This document shows positions 52,625 to 61,250 of a stretch of DNA of 64,000 bases, piece by piece. The stretch lies in contig CANMSO010000011.1 of the NCBI GenBank assembly GCA_947500545.1, positions 1-64,000 of the forward strand. Reading direction: 5' to 3'. The notes below the pieces were generated by a model that saw only the letters and a list, made by a program, of their open reading frames with translations, did no database searches and was not told the origin of the DNA. Every line of letters starts with the position of its first letter. Position 1 is the stretch's first letter. The stretch is from an uncultured Aquimarina sp. GTDB lineage: Bacteria > Bacteroidota > Bacteroidia > Flavobacteriales > Flavobacteriaceae. The translations under genes and the position numbers were made by a program.

Positions 52625-54376
52625 TCAATAATCAAACTTATACGTAACCCCGCCAAGAACCTGTATATCCTGAACCGGGAAATTTACCCATCGTTCATAA
52701 TTATCGCCTGCAAGATTATTTCCTTTGACAAAGAAAGAAAGCTGATCATTAAGTCGATAACCTATATTTATATTAGCATCAAAATAAGAATCTAAAGTTA
52801 CTGTAGCTTCTGGAAGCGTGGGTGCTGTAATTATTGTATTATCAACATCTTTACGCTCACCAACATAAAACAGTTGTGCACCAGCAAACCATTGTTTATT
52901 GATTTGATAATCAACGAGTATAGATGCTTTTAGTTCTGGTAAATTCCATGCTTCTTGCTCATCTTCATTACTGTAACTAAAATACTCTCCAGAAACCCCT
53001 AGTTTGAATTTCTTGTTAATCTCAAAATTTAACTCACCATAACCTATAGTCGTATTCATATCATCATAACGATAAGAAAAAGAATTTCCAAAATCATACC
53101 CTTCTAGTTGCAAGGTGGCACTTGGATTATTTACAATCAGTGGTTTTTCATCTTCAGAAATATAACTACCCCTAAAATTATAACTTACTACATCTGATAT
53201 TTTACCTTTCAAACCAATATAAGCATCATATAATCTATTTGTAGGCTCTATTATTAATGTAGGAGATACAAATGGGTTTTGCTGCACTGCATCTCTATAG
53301 GTATTTTGCTGTAAATCTCCCTCTAATCCTGCATAAGCAATTACAGAATCTTCTAATAATCTATACGAGGCTGTAATTTTAGGATATATAAAGAAATTAT
53401 TATCACTATTTTCTGTATCTATACTATAGTATACAGCGGCTCCTAGGTTTAGGGTAAGGTTATCTCTTAAGACAACCAAACTTGGGTTTACTCCAAGATT
53501 AAGAATACCATAGTTATTAGGAACTTGAAGAATAGGATCTATATCACGTTTGAAACTGCCGTTTAAATAATCAATAATAAAATTTGTGGTGATCAATGAG
53601 TTACCCATTTCAAATTCAAAAGTAGGCTTTGCAACCACATGATGCTCTACAGAACTTAATGCGTCTCCAAAAAACTGATATTTTAAAGATGCTTTCTTAA
53701 AATATAAATCATCAAACTGAAGTTTCCCTCCTAATTTTACTCCAAAATAACTTTGCTGTGGGTCAATGGCGTCAATCTGTTCTTGGGTCAATATTGGTAT
53801 TTCTGGCAACCCATACCAATTATACACTTGATGTTCTGCTCCTACTTCTAAGCCATAGGTGTAATCACGCGTTCGGGATGTATAATTCAAATCTAAAAAC
53901 GAATTATAAAATTTATCATCTAACAGCACCTCATCAATACCTCCTTGCGAAGAGTTATGGTGTAAGTACAGCCCTAAATTATCAGACCGGTTCATCTGAA
54001 AATTACTGTAAAATTCTGCCAAAACAGATGTAAAATTACCAAATCCCAGAGTTGCATAATTATCATAAATTTCTATTGGCTTTGGCCTATCAATATTTGC
54101 TGCCCTTCCCTTTTCTGGAGTATAGGCAGATGCTACAGGAACAGAAAAAATACTATACCGCACCTGTTTTTTCTTTTGTGTAACAGAATCATTAAGTATT
54201 GGTGTAGATTTCACTTTAAAAGCATCACTAATTGTAGGTGTATATGCTTTTACGATCACAACACGTTCTGTGTCTAAAGTTTCGTCTTCTTTTTCTTGTG
54301 CAGTAGTTCCCCAGCTCACTGCCATTAAGCAAATAAGAGGCATTACTTTCTGAAAACATCTAATCATAAGATACAA
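52625..54376 (-). CDS. Outer-membrane beta-barrel protein (TonB-receptor-like, no plug)
   Basis: The 583 residues carry a signal peptide (ends SWGTTAQ). They lack a TonB-receptor plug; instead there is a short extended N-terminal region (VVIVKAYTPTISDAFKVKSTPILND, KQVRYSIFSVPVASAYTPE) and then about 18-22 amphipathic strands of a barrel, ending YKFDY with a terminal aromatic residue. Without a plug, a TonB-energised transport role is unlikely. The gene is 19 bp downstream of the TPR gene in the same direction, and the pair recurs in Flavobacteria, so it may form a surface complex with the TPR protein. An alternative start is 54367. Confidence 0.75.
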   Translation of the reverse strand: MYLMIRCFQKVMPLICLMAVSWGTTAQEKEDETLDTERVVIVKAYTPTISDAFKVKSTPILNDSVTQKKKQVRYSIFSVPVASAYTPEKGRAANIDRPKPIEIYDNYATLGFGNFTSVLAEFYSNFQMNRSDNLGLYLHHNSSQGGIDEVLLDDKFYNSFLDLNYTSRTRDYTYGLEVGAEHQVYNWYGLPEIPILTQEQIDAIDPQQSYFGVKLGGKLQFDDLYFKKASLKYQFFGDALSSVEHHVVAKPTFEFEMGNSLITTNFIIDYLNGSFKRDIDPILQVPNNYGILNLGVNPSLVVLRDNLTLNLGAAVYYSIDTENSDNNFFIYPKITASYRLLEDSVIAYAGLEGDLQQNTYRDAVQQNPFVSPTLIIEPTNRLYDAYIGLKGKISDVVSYNFRGSYISEDEKPLIVNNPSATLQLEGYDFGNSFSYRYDDMNTTIGYGELNFEINKKFKLGVSGEYFSYSNEDEQEAWNLPELKASILVDYQINKQWFAGAQLFYVGERKDVDNTIITAPTLPEATVTLDSYFDANINIGYRLNDQLSFFVKGNNLAGDNYERWVNFPVQDIQVLGGVTYKFDY

Positions 54377-54395
54377 GTCGTTTTAAAACTGATTA

Positions 54396-57300
54396 TTACT
54401 GTTCGGTTTGGATGGATGAATTAGTTTTTGCCTCTTCGGCTTTAATTTTTTTGAGCTCGGCTGTGGCCTCATCTATAACATCAGGAAAATCCGAGAAATT
54501 TTTGATTACACTCTCTAATATATATGTCGCCTGATATGCATCTTCGAGTCCATAGAAATTCTTAGCCATAAGCACTAACCCTTTAGATCCGTACAATCGA
54601 TATCCTGGATAGTCTTTGGCTAACTTCTGTATGGTCTCATTAGAAGCTTTATAGTTTTTCTCTTCATTCTTGAAATACGCATTATAATACAGTGCTTCTG
54701 CAGCCAGTTCTCCCGTAGCTATTTTTTGAACTTCGGCATACGCTTTCTTTGCTCTGCTAACATTGTTAGTTTGTAATGCAGCTCTTGCAGTAAATATTTT
54801 CGCATCACTTTTTACATCATTCTGAATTTTGGGATTAGCCAAAACCTTATCGGCGTATTCAATAGTCTTTTGATAATTGAGTAGCTGATAGTTAGATTTC
54901 ATTAAATTGGACTGTGCGAAAATTATATTTTGCGGAAAATCAGCCGTATTCTCTAATCGTTCTAATACCGGAATCGCTTTTTCATAATCGCGATTCTCAA
55001 GATATACTTGAGACAACCTTGCTAAAGCTTGTTCTGTAAACTCTGTTCGATCAATCTGAAGTACATATTCATAATGTGGGATTGTAGCATCCTGATCTCC
55101 TTTTTTGAAATATAACTGTGCAAGGTGAAAATGACTTTTCAATGCATGTAATCCATTTGGAAACTCATTAAGATACTTCTCGAAACCAGAAATAGCACCA
55201 TTGTCATTATTTTCTAAAAACTGCTTTTCTGCAGCTTCATAAGACGTATTGTCCAAATCCTCATCGCTAACATCAACAAAGCTTAGTCCTTTTACCCAAG
55301 AGGCATACTCACTGGTTCTACCAAAATCTACGTAAATTAATCTTGCCGTATTTACAGCTTGTATAGCTTCATCTGTTCCCGGGTATTCTGCCACTACCTT
55401 TTTAAACTTCGACAAGGCTTTATTACCTTGATCTCCATTATAAAATACAAGTCCTTGTTTTAACAATGCTTTTGGCACATACGAACTTCTAGGCACATCT
55501 CTAATCAGGCGATCATACGCTTCAATACCTCGTTGTGTTTTATTCTCAGAAACATAGACATCACCAAGAGCAAACATAGCATCATCGCGGTACGTTGATC
55601 TAGGGTATTTTAATATAAACATTTCAAGATCTTTAATCTTTTGGTCATGCTTATTTACAAAACCATAACTAATTGCTTTTTGATAATGTGCATAATCAGA
55701 ATCTGGTCCGTTTTTTTTAATGGCTTTATTATATGCTTCCATTGCTGGCCAATATTTACTAGAAATAAAATGGCTATCTCCTAACCTAAGATACGTATCT
55801 ATTTGCCTAGTCTCATCTACATTGTTTTTCTTTGAGAATGTTTCAAAATATTTAGCCGCCTGGGGATATTGCTTTAATTTAAAATAGGTGTACCCCAAAT
55901 TATAGTCTATATGACCATACTCTACAGTAGACGAAGCACCAGTGCTACCCTGAAATTGCTTGAAACCAATAAGTGCCTGATCAAAATCAGTGAGAAGGTA
56001 GTCGCTCTCGGCTTTCCAATATATAGCTCTGGCTGTAAAATTAGGATCTACTTGTTGCTTTAATGATTTATCAAAATAGGTAATTGCTTCTGGATAATTA
56101 TTTTCATTATACAATTCTATACCACGATAAAAAGCAACTTTTTGATACACCTCTTTGTCTGCAAAGTTTCTACTTCCTTCTAGTAGATCCATCGCTTCTC
56201 GATAATTTTTTGAAGTAATATATGAACTAATCAATAGTTCCTTAATTTCTTCTTTGAATTCTGTGTTTGGATATTGATCTAAATATCCTAACAACACCTT
56301 TGGTGTACTTTCATAAGAGTTCCCAATCTCATAACTCAATTTGGCATAATTATAAAGTGCATCTTCTTTGATCTTAGCCTCAAAATCCATTTCAGAAGCA
56401 TTCTTAAAAGCGTTAAGAGCTTGTTGCTTTTGATCTGTTTTTAAATAGGACTCTGCAAGATGATAATAAGCATTCTGTGCAGTAGCATTACGACCTCCTA
56501 TGATCCTATTGAATTCTGAAATTGCATTTTGGTAATCCCCTTGTTTATAATACGCATATCCCAGAAAGTAATGATCGGTATTGTTCCATTTTCCTTTTCG
56601 GCCTTTATATCCTTTAAGGTATGGGATTGCTTTTTCATACTCTTCAAGGTTAAAATAACTTTCTCCAATGATTTTGTTGAGTTCTGATCTTTCTGAAGGT
56701 TTTGACTTTGGGAGTTGCGCTAATCCTTCTTTTATCGCCTCTTGATAATTTCCAGACTTAAAATTCATATCACTTTGGAAATACGACAAGTTCTTATTGT
56801 ACTGATCTAGATCTTTTACCTCATCAAAAAGTTTATCAGCTTCTTGGTAATTATCTCCTTCATAAGCTATGAATCCCAAATAATACTTAGCTTTTGCCCC
56901 ATACTCCTGAGAATCCTGTACACGATTTAAAAATTTCTTTGCTTCATTAAATCGTTGTATTTTAAAATAAGCATATCCATTATTGAAATTGAATTTTTCT
57001 TTTCCAGCTCTACTTAAGCTTGCCTCATCAACTTTATCATACCATTTACGGGCATAAGCGTACTTTCCATTATCAAAATAATATGTTGCTGCATCAAGAT
57101 AGGCCGCGTTACGCTTTATACTGGTAGGATATTGCACAACAAAATCCTCAAGAAGCTGATCCGCACCTTTTTGATTTAACCAAACGGCACAATTAGCAAT
57201 ATAATAAGTGCAATTGGCATCAATATTTTCATCATCGACGGCTTCTTTGACTTTATCAAAGAGGTTCTGAGCCGCCAAAAATTGTTTGTTATTGTATAAC

Positions 57301-57413
57301 TCAAGTGCTTGATTATACAGTACTAATTCGTTTGTGTAAATTGCAGATTGCTGTGCAGATATATTCCCTGACAGGCTAATCACAAAAAGCATCGTGGTGA
57401 TGTACTTGTTCAT
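54396..57413 (-). CDS. Large tetratricopeptide-repeat protein
   Basis: The 1005-residue exported protein (signal MNKYITTMLFVISLSGNISAQ) is built almost entirely of TPR helices of the Sel1/YbgF type. Visible repeats include ALELYNNKQFLAAQNLFDKVKE, YFKIQRFNEAKKFLNRV, YYKQGDYQNAISEFNRII and FYKGGDQ-like stretches at roughly 34-residue spacing. TPR arrays scaffold protein complexes. It forms a pair with the plug-less barrel 19 bp downstream and is the first gene of this transcript, with the gap 57414-57877 as its promoter region. It lies in the periplasm or outer membrane, and its ligand is unknown. Confidence 0.85.
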   Translation of the reverse strand: MNKYITTMLFVISLSGNISAQQSAIYTNELVLYNQALELYNNKQFLAAQNLFDKVKEAVDDENIDANCTYYIANCAVWLNQKGADQLLEDFVVQYPTSIKRNAAYLDAATYYFDNGKYAYARKWYDKVDEASLSRAGKEKFNFNNGYAYFKIQRFNEAKKFLNRVQDSQEYGAKAKYYLGFIAYEGDNYQEADKLFDEVKDLDQYNKNLSYFQSDMNFKSGNYQEAIKEGLAQLPKSKPSERSELNKIIGESYFNLEEYEKAIPYLKGYKGRKGKWNNTDHYFLGYAYYKQGDYQNAISEFNRIIGGRNATAQNAYYHLAESYLKTDQKQQALNAFKNASEMDFEAKIKEDALYNYAKLSYEIGNSYESTPKVLLGYLDQYPNTEFKEEIKELLISSYITSKNYREAMDLLEGSRNFADKEVYQKVAFYRGIELYNENNYPEAITYFDKSLKQQVDPNFTARAIYWKAESDYLLTDFDQALIGFKQFQGSTGASSTVEYGHIDYNLGYTYFKLKQYPQAAKYFETFSKKNNVDETRQIDTYLRLGDSHFISSKYWPAMEAYNKAIKKNGPDSDYAHYQKAISYGFVNKHDQKIKDLEMFILKYPRSTYRDDAMFALGDVYVSENKTQRGIEAYDRLIRDVPRSSYVPKALLKQGLVFYNGDQGNKALSKFKKVVAEYPGTDEAIQAVNTARLIYVDFGRTSEYASWVKGLSFVDVSDEDLDNTSYEAAEKQFLENNDNGAISGFEKYLNEFPNGLHALKSHFHLAQLYFKKGDQDATIPHYEYVLQIDRTEFTEQALARLSQVYLENRDYEKAIPVLERLENTADFPQNIIFAQSNLMKSNYQLLNYQKTIEYADKVLANPKIQNDVKSDAKIFTARAALQTNNVSRAKKAYAEVQKIATGELAAEALYYNAYFKNEEKNYKASNETIQKLAKDYPGYRLYGSKGLVLMAKNFYGLEDAYQATYILESVIKNFSDFPDVIDEATAELKKIKAEEAKTNSSIQTEQ

Positions 57414-57877
57414 TTAACTATACGAGTTTAACTTCCTGCACATGCAAGAATGATAATTTAATAGAGTTTCAAGGCATGCCTTGAGATTTAAAAAGTAAAT
57501 ATCGTTTCCCGTGGATATATTTTGCGTTAAAGATAGCCTAATCTTTCATTGTAATAACGAAAGATTTTGGAGATAATTACATCCTGAATTTAGAATTATG
57601 AATTCTTTATGAATGCTACGACAAAAGGATTCTATTGTTTACATGTATTGTTTCCTCTCTCTTATGAGTGAGGATTAACATAAGGGTGTTCAACAAAATC
57701 CCTTCATCCCGACCTTCGTTTAAGGAGAAAAAGTAGTATCTATGTTTAAAACTAAAATATTTATACCAAAAATCGGTTATCTAACTAATATTGGTTAAAA
57801 ACTATTTCTATACCTAAATCTTTTTTAAGGAAAACTTTTTACTTTTACCAAGTATTATTAATTCTGAATCATAAATT
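57414..57877. other. 464-bp intergenic region between the TPR and ftsE-type genes
   Basis: No gene is seen. It holds a perfect 16-bp palindrome TCAAGGCATGCCTTGA (57469-57484), 55 bp upstream of the TPR start. A TACTTTTA element at 57840-57847 may be the -7 of the ftsE-type gene. The remaining sequence is AT-rich and unassigned. Confidence 0.45.
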
Positions 57878-58561
57878 ATGTCCAATACGGTATTAAGCCT
57901 CAAAGATGCATCAATCTATCAACGCGAAAGCTTAATTCTATCTGATGTTAATGTAGAAGTTAACAAAGGTGATTTTGTATATCTTATTGGTAAAACCGGT
58001 ACTGGAAAAAGTAGCTTTATGAAAACCTTATATGGGGATCTACCTTTGTTAGAGGGCGAAGGAAGTATTGTTGATTTTGATCTTCCCTCTTTACAAGAAA
58101 ATCAAATTCCGTTCCTACGTAGAAAATTAGGTATTGTATTTCAGGATTTCAAATTGCTTAATGATAGAACCGTAAAAGAGAATCTTTTGTTTGTTCTTAA
58201 AGCCACAGGTTGGACAGATGAAAAAGCAATGGATAGCAAAATTGATGATGTTCTTGATAAGGTAGGAATGAAAACCAAGGATTTTAAGTTTCCGTATCAA
58301 TTATCAGGAGGGGAACAACAACGTATTGCTATTGCCAGAGCGTTACTTAACGATCCAGAATTAATCCTGGCTGATGAGCCTACAGGAAACCTTGATCCAC
58401 AAACTTCAGTCGAAGTAATGGAAGTACTGCAGGATATCAACAAGAATGGAAATACTATTCTTATGGCTACACATGATTATGCATTACTACTTAAATATCC
58501 TTCTAAGACATTAAAATGCGATGGAAACAAGGTATTTGAAGTTGTACAGAGAAAAGGTTAA
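57878..58561 (+). CDS. ftsE: Cell-division ABC transporter ATP-binding protein, FtsE-type
   Basis: The 227-residue ABC ATPase would partner FtsX in activating septal peptidoglycan hydrolases. Walker A is GKTGTGKSS (about 38-46), the ABC signature LSGGEQQRIAIARALL near 142-157, and Walker B LILADEPTGNLD near 162-173. The N-terminal VLSLKDASIYQRESLILSDVNV and the GEGSIVDFD spacing fit FtsE rather than a lipoprotein exporter (LolD), though LolD cannot be excluded. No ftsX gene is adjacent, unlike in many bacteria. Confidence 0.82.
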   Translation: MSNTVLSLKDASIYQRESLILSDVNVEVNKGDFVYLIGKTGTGKSSFMKTLYGDLPLLEGEGSIVDFDLPSLQENQIPFLRRKLGIVFQDFKLLNDRTVKENLLFVLKATGWTDEKAMDSKIDDVLDKVGMKTKDFKFPYQLSGGEQQRIAIARALLNDPELILADEPTGNLDPQTSVEVMEVLQDINKNGNTILMATHDYALLLKYPSKTLKCDGNKVFEVVQRKG

Positions 58562-58753
58562 TCATATTCTTTATTCTTTCTAAATATTTCCTGAAATAAA
58601 AAAATCTAAAAGTAGTTTTTATAGGGAATTACTGTTTAAATATTACGAAAACGTTGTAATTTGTGTATTTTATCGATATTAAATTGTATTTTACCGATTA
58701 TTTGTTGATTTATACAAGTTTTATCTCGACTTATCTACTTACATTTGTAATGT

Positions 58754-58915
58754 AATATTAAAGAAAGCATTTATGGCATTTCGCCCCAAAATCGAAAGCC
58801 CCAAATAAACTAAATTACCCCAAAATCTTAGATTACCCCAAAAGATATTGAATTAGCCCCAATTCATACCCCAAAATATCGACTATAAGTCCTGAGCCCC
58901 CTCTCAGGACTTTTT
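58754..58915 (+). ncRNA. Candidate small RNA with regularly spaced CCCCAA repeats
   Basis: The predicted transcript of about 160 nt runs from a -7 TACATTTG (58740-58747) to a strong terminator at 58888-58915. Six C4 tracts followed by AA, spaced 12-21 nt (CCCCAAAAT, CCCCAAAT, CCCCAAAAT, CCCCAAAAG, CCCCAATT, CCCCAAAAT), alternate with A/T-rich spacers containing TTAGATTA-like words. The terminator loop CCCCCT is a seventh tract. The C-tracts should be single-stranded, since few G are present. An 11-codon ORF (58773-58808, MAFRPKIESPK) overlaps the first two tracts. Function unknown. Confidence 0.6.
58888..58915 (+). terminator. Intrinsic terminator of the CCCCAA-repeat RNA
   Basis: Perfect 9-bp stem AGTCCTGAG/CTCAGGACT with loop CCCCCT, followed directly by TTTTT (58911-58915). 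Confidence 0.88.
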
Positions 58916-59089
58916 ACATTGTAACTAATCTATATATTTTAGGACCACAAGGAACAGTTACAACAATTCATAAAGTTTTTATAAAAACCAATTTCTCTGT
59001 AACATTGGTCCGATTTCTGTCGTATATTATAGTAGAAGAATATATTATATTCTTTGATTGAGTTTGTTTCACACATAAAAATTAGGCTT

Positions 59090-59188
59090 ATGAAGTTATT
59101 TTACGGAATCATGATCTTAGATCTAAAGGCTCTGAAGATTTTTTTAAGGCAATTGCCAGGAGCAAGTAGGTATGCTATGAGAAGATAG
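59090..59188 (+). CDS. Possible 32-residue basic small protein
   Basis: ATG 59090 opens a 32-codon ORF (MKLFYGIMILDLKALKIFLR start, YAMRR end). It has a hydrophobic/amphipathic N-terminal half and a basic C-terminus, as in membrane-active small proteins. It lies between the CCCCAA RNA and the bidirectional terminator. A 10-bp palindrome GGCAATTGCC inside could instead mean a structured RNA. No family is recognised. Confidence 0.3.
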   Translation: MKLFYGIMILDLKALKIFLRQLPGASRYAMRR

Positions 59189-59253
59189 TGGCCCTTTTCA
59201 GAGTTACTCTGAAAAAACAATCAAGCACCCCACACTGATTAATTATAAATTTA

Positions 59254-59281
59254 AAAACCCCGAGCTATTGCCCGGGGTTTT
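59254..59281. terminator. Bidirectional terminator after typA
   Basis: AAAACCCCG (59254-59262) pairs with CGGGGTTTT (59273-59281). T-runs occur on both strands. It ends typA (minus strand) 26 bp after its stop codon and any + strand transcript from the 58562-59306 gap. Confidence 0.88.
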
Positions 59282-59306
59282 ATATTTTTTGATTATATAA
59301 AAGAAA

Positions 59307-61106
59307 TTATACAATCTTATTTCGCTTACGCTCTACTTCGGTAAGGAATATTTTTCTTAATCTAAGATGATTTGGAGTTACCTCTACATACTCATCCTTT
59401 TGGATATATTCTAAGGCTTCTTCCAAAGAAAACTTAATTGCAGGAACAATCTTAGCTTTATCATCTGCTCCAGAAGAACGTACGTTAGATAATTTCTTGG
59501 TTTTAGTGATATTAACAGTCATATCATCACCTCGAGAATTTTCTCCGATTACCTGTCCTTCATAAATATCTTCTCCCGGATCCACAAAAAACTTACCTCT
59601 ATCCTGTAACTTATCTATTGAATATGGTATCGCAGAACCTTTTTCCATAGAAACAAGAGACCCATTAATACGACCTGGAATATCACCTTTAAGTGGTTGA
59701 TATTCTTTAAAACGGTGTGCCATAATTGCTTCTCCTGCAGTTGCAGTAAGTAATTGGTTACGTAAACCAATAATTCCTCTAGACGGAATCATAAATTCAC
59801 AAACCATACGATCACCTTTGGCTTCCATGCTAAGCATTTCTCCTTTACGCAGGGTTACCATCTCTACAGCTTTTCCTGAAACAGTTTCTGGAAGGTCAAT
59901 AGTTAGTTCTTCAATAGGTTCACACTTAACACCATCAATCTCTTTTATAATAACTTGTGGTTGTCCAATTTGTAATTCGTACCCTTCACGTCTCATAGTT
60001 TCGATAAGTACTGATAAATGCAATACTCCTCGACCAAATACTATAAATTTATCAGCGCTATCCGTATCATTAACTCGCAGTGCAAGGTTTTTTTCAAGCT
60101 CTTTTGCTAATCTTTCTTTAATATGTCTTGAGGTTACAAATTTCCCATCCTTTCCAAAGAAAGGTGAATCATTAATTGTAAATAACATACTCATAGTAGG
60201 TTCATCAATAGCGATAGTTTTCAATCCTTCTGGATTCTCAATATCTGCTACTGTATCACCAATTTCAAAACCTTCAAGTCCAACTAGAGCACAAATATCA
60301 CCAGCTTCAACTTTATCAACTTTCATTCTTCCTAAACCTTCGAAAGTATGAAGTTCCTTTATTTTTGATTTCTTAATAGTTCCATCACGTTTAACCAAAG
60401 ACACTTGCATACCTTCAATTAAAACACCTCTTTGAAGACGTCCTATTGCAATACGTCCTGTAAATGAAGAGAAGTCCAAAGATGTAATCAACATCTGCGG
60501 TGTACCTTCTTCAATTTTAGGAGATGGGATATGCTCGATTACCATATCTAACAACGGCTCGATATTATCGGTCTCGTTCTTCCAGTCATCACTCATCCAG
60601 TTGTTCTTTGCAGAACCATATACTGTAGGAAAATCCAACTGCCACTCTTCTGCACCTAACTCAAACATCAAGTCAAATACTTTTTCATGGACCTCATCAG
60701 GAGTACAATTCTCCTTATCAACTTTATTTACAACAACACATGGCTTTAAACCAAGATCAATTGCTTTTTGAAGTACAAAACGTGTTTGTGGCATTGGGCC
60801 TTCAAAAGCATCTACAAGAAGTAATACTCCATCTGCCATATTCAATACACGTTCTACTTCTCCTCCAAAATCGGCGTGACCAGGAGTATCGATAATGTTG
60901 ATTTTGGTTCCTTTGTATATTACAGAAACATTTTTTGAAGTAATTGTGATTCCTCTTTCACGTTCAAGGTCATTATTATCCAAGATTAAATCACCTGTAT
61001 TTTCATTTTCACGAAATAATTGGCAATGGTACATAATCTTATCTACCAACGTAGTTTTACCGTGATCTACGTGTGCAATTATTGCAATGTTCTTTATAGC
61101 TGTCAT
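59307..61106 (-). CDS. typA: Ribosome-associated translational GTPase TypA/BipA
   Basis: This translation-factor GTPase is needed for 50S assembly and growth at low temperature or under stress. The 599 residues show the P-loop AHVDHGKTTLVDK (about 11-23), ERERGITI switch I (about 48-55), DTPGHADFGGEVERVL (about 73-88) and NKVDKENC (about 127-134), and the BipA-specific C-terminal domain (RSSGADDKAKIVP...KFSLEEALEYIQKDEYVEVTP). Length is normal for BipA. The -7 element TACCTTTG lies 23 bp upstream of the start, at 61136-61129. It is a single gene. Confidence 0.97.
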   Translation of the reverse strand: MTAIKNIAIIAHVDHGKTTLVDKIMYHCQLFRENENTGDLILDNNDLERERGITITSKNVSVIYKGTKINIIDTPGHADFGGEVERVLNMADGVLLLVDAFEGPMPQTRFVLQKAIDLGLKPCVVVNKVDKENCTPDEVHEKVFDLMFELGAEEWQLDFPTVYGSAKNNWMSDDWKNETDNIEPLLDMVIEHIPSPKIEEGTPQMLITSLDFSSFTGRIAIGRLQRGVLIEGMQVSLVKRDGTIKKSKIKELHTFEGLGRMKVDKVEAGDICALVGLEGFEIGDTVADIENPEGLKTIAIDEPTMSMLFTINDSPFFGKDGKFVTSRHIKERLAKELEKNLALRVNDTDSADKFIVFGRGVLHLSVLIETMRREGYELQIGQPQVIIKEIDGVKCEPIEELTIDLPETVSGKAVEMVTLRKGEMLSMEAKGDRMVCEFMIPSRGIIGLRNQLLTATAGEAIMAHRFKEYQPLKGDIPGRINGSLVSMEKGSAIPYSIDKLQDRGKFFVDPGEDIYEGQVIGENSRGDDMTVNITKTKKLSNVRSSGADDKAKIVPAIKFSLEEALEYIQKDEYVEVTPNHLRLRKIFLTEVERKRNKIV

Positions 61107-61128
61107 AAACGCCTCATTTTTAAGGCTG

Positions 61129-61136
61129 CAAAGGTA
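61129..61136 (-). promoter_or_regulatory. typA promoter -7 element
   Basis: On the minus strand TACCTTTG matches TAnnTTTG, giving a leader of about 15-20 nt before the typA ATG. Confidence 0.55.
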
Positions 61137-61250
61137 CGAGTTATTTCAACAGGTTGTATACTAAAACTCAATTATTAAAAAAGCTTCATAATTGATTGTA
61201 TATAATCATATTATAAAGCTTATTCTATTTATATGTGTATTGCGTAGAAA

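Larger units (their letters stand above)
58562..59306. other. 745-bp gene-poor region rich in RNA-like elements
   Basis: Elements in order on the + strand: a -7 element TACATTTG (58740-58747); six CCCC tracts at 58784, 58799, 58818, 58836, 58857 and 58869; an intrinsic terminator (58888-58915); a long-range hairpin (58942-59011); a 32-codon ORF (59090-59188); a 9-bp hairpin (59195-59215); and a bidirectional terminator (59254-59281). No conventional protein gene is seen. Details are in the separate entries. Confidence 0.8.

Noticed and set aside
58784..58872. CRISPR array (regular CCCC spacing)
   Set aside because: The repeats are only about 6-9 nt and the intervals 12-21 nt. There is no direct repeat of 24-40 bp and no cas gene in the window.
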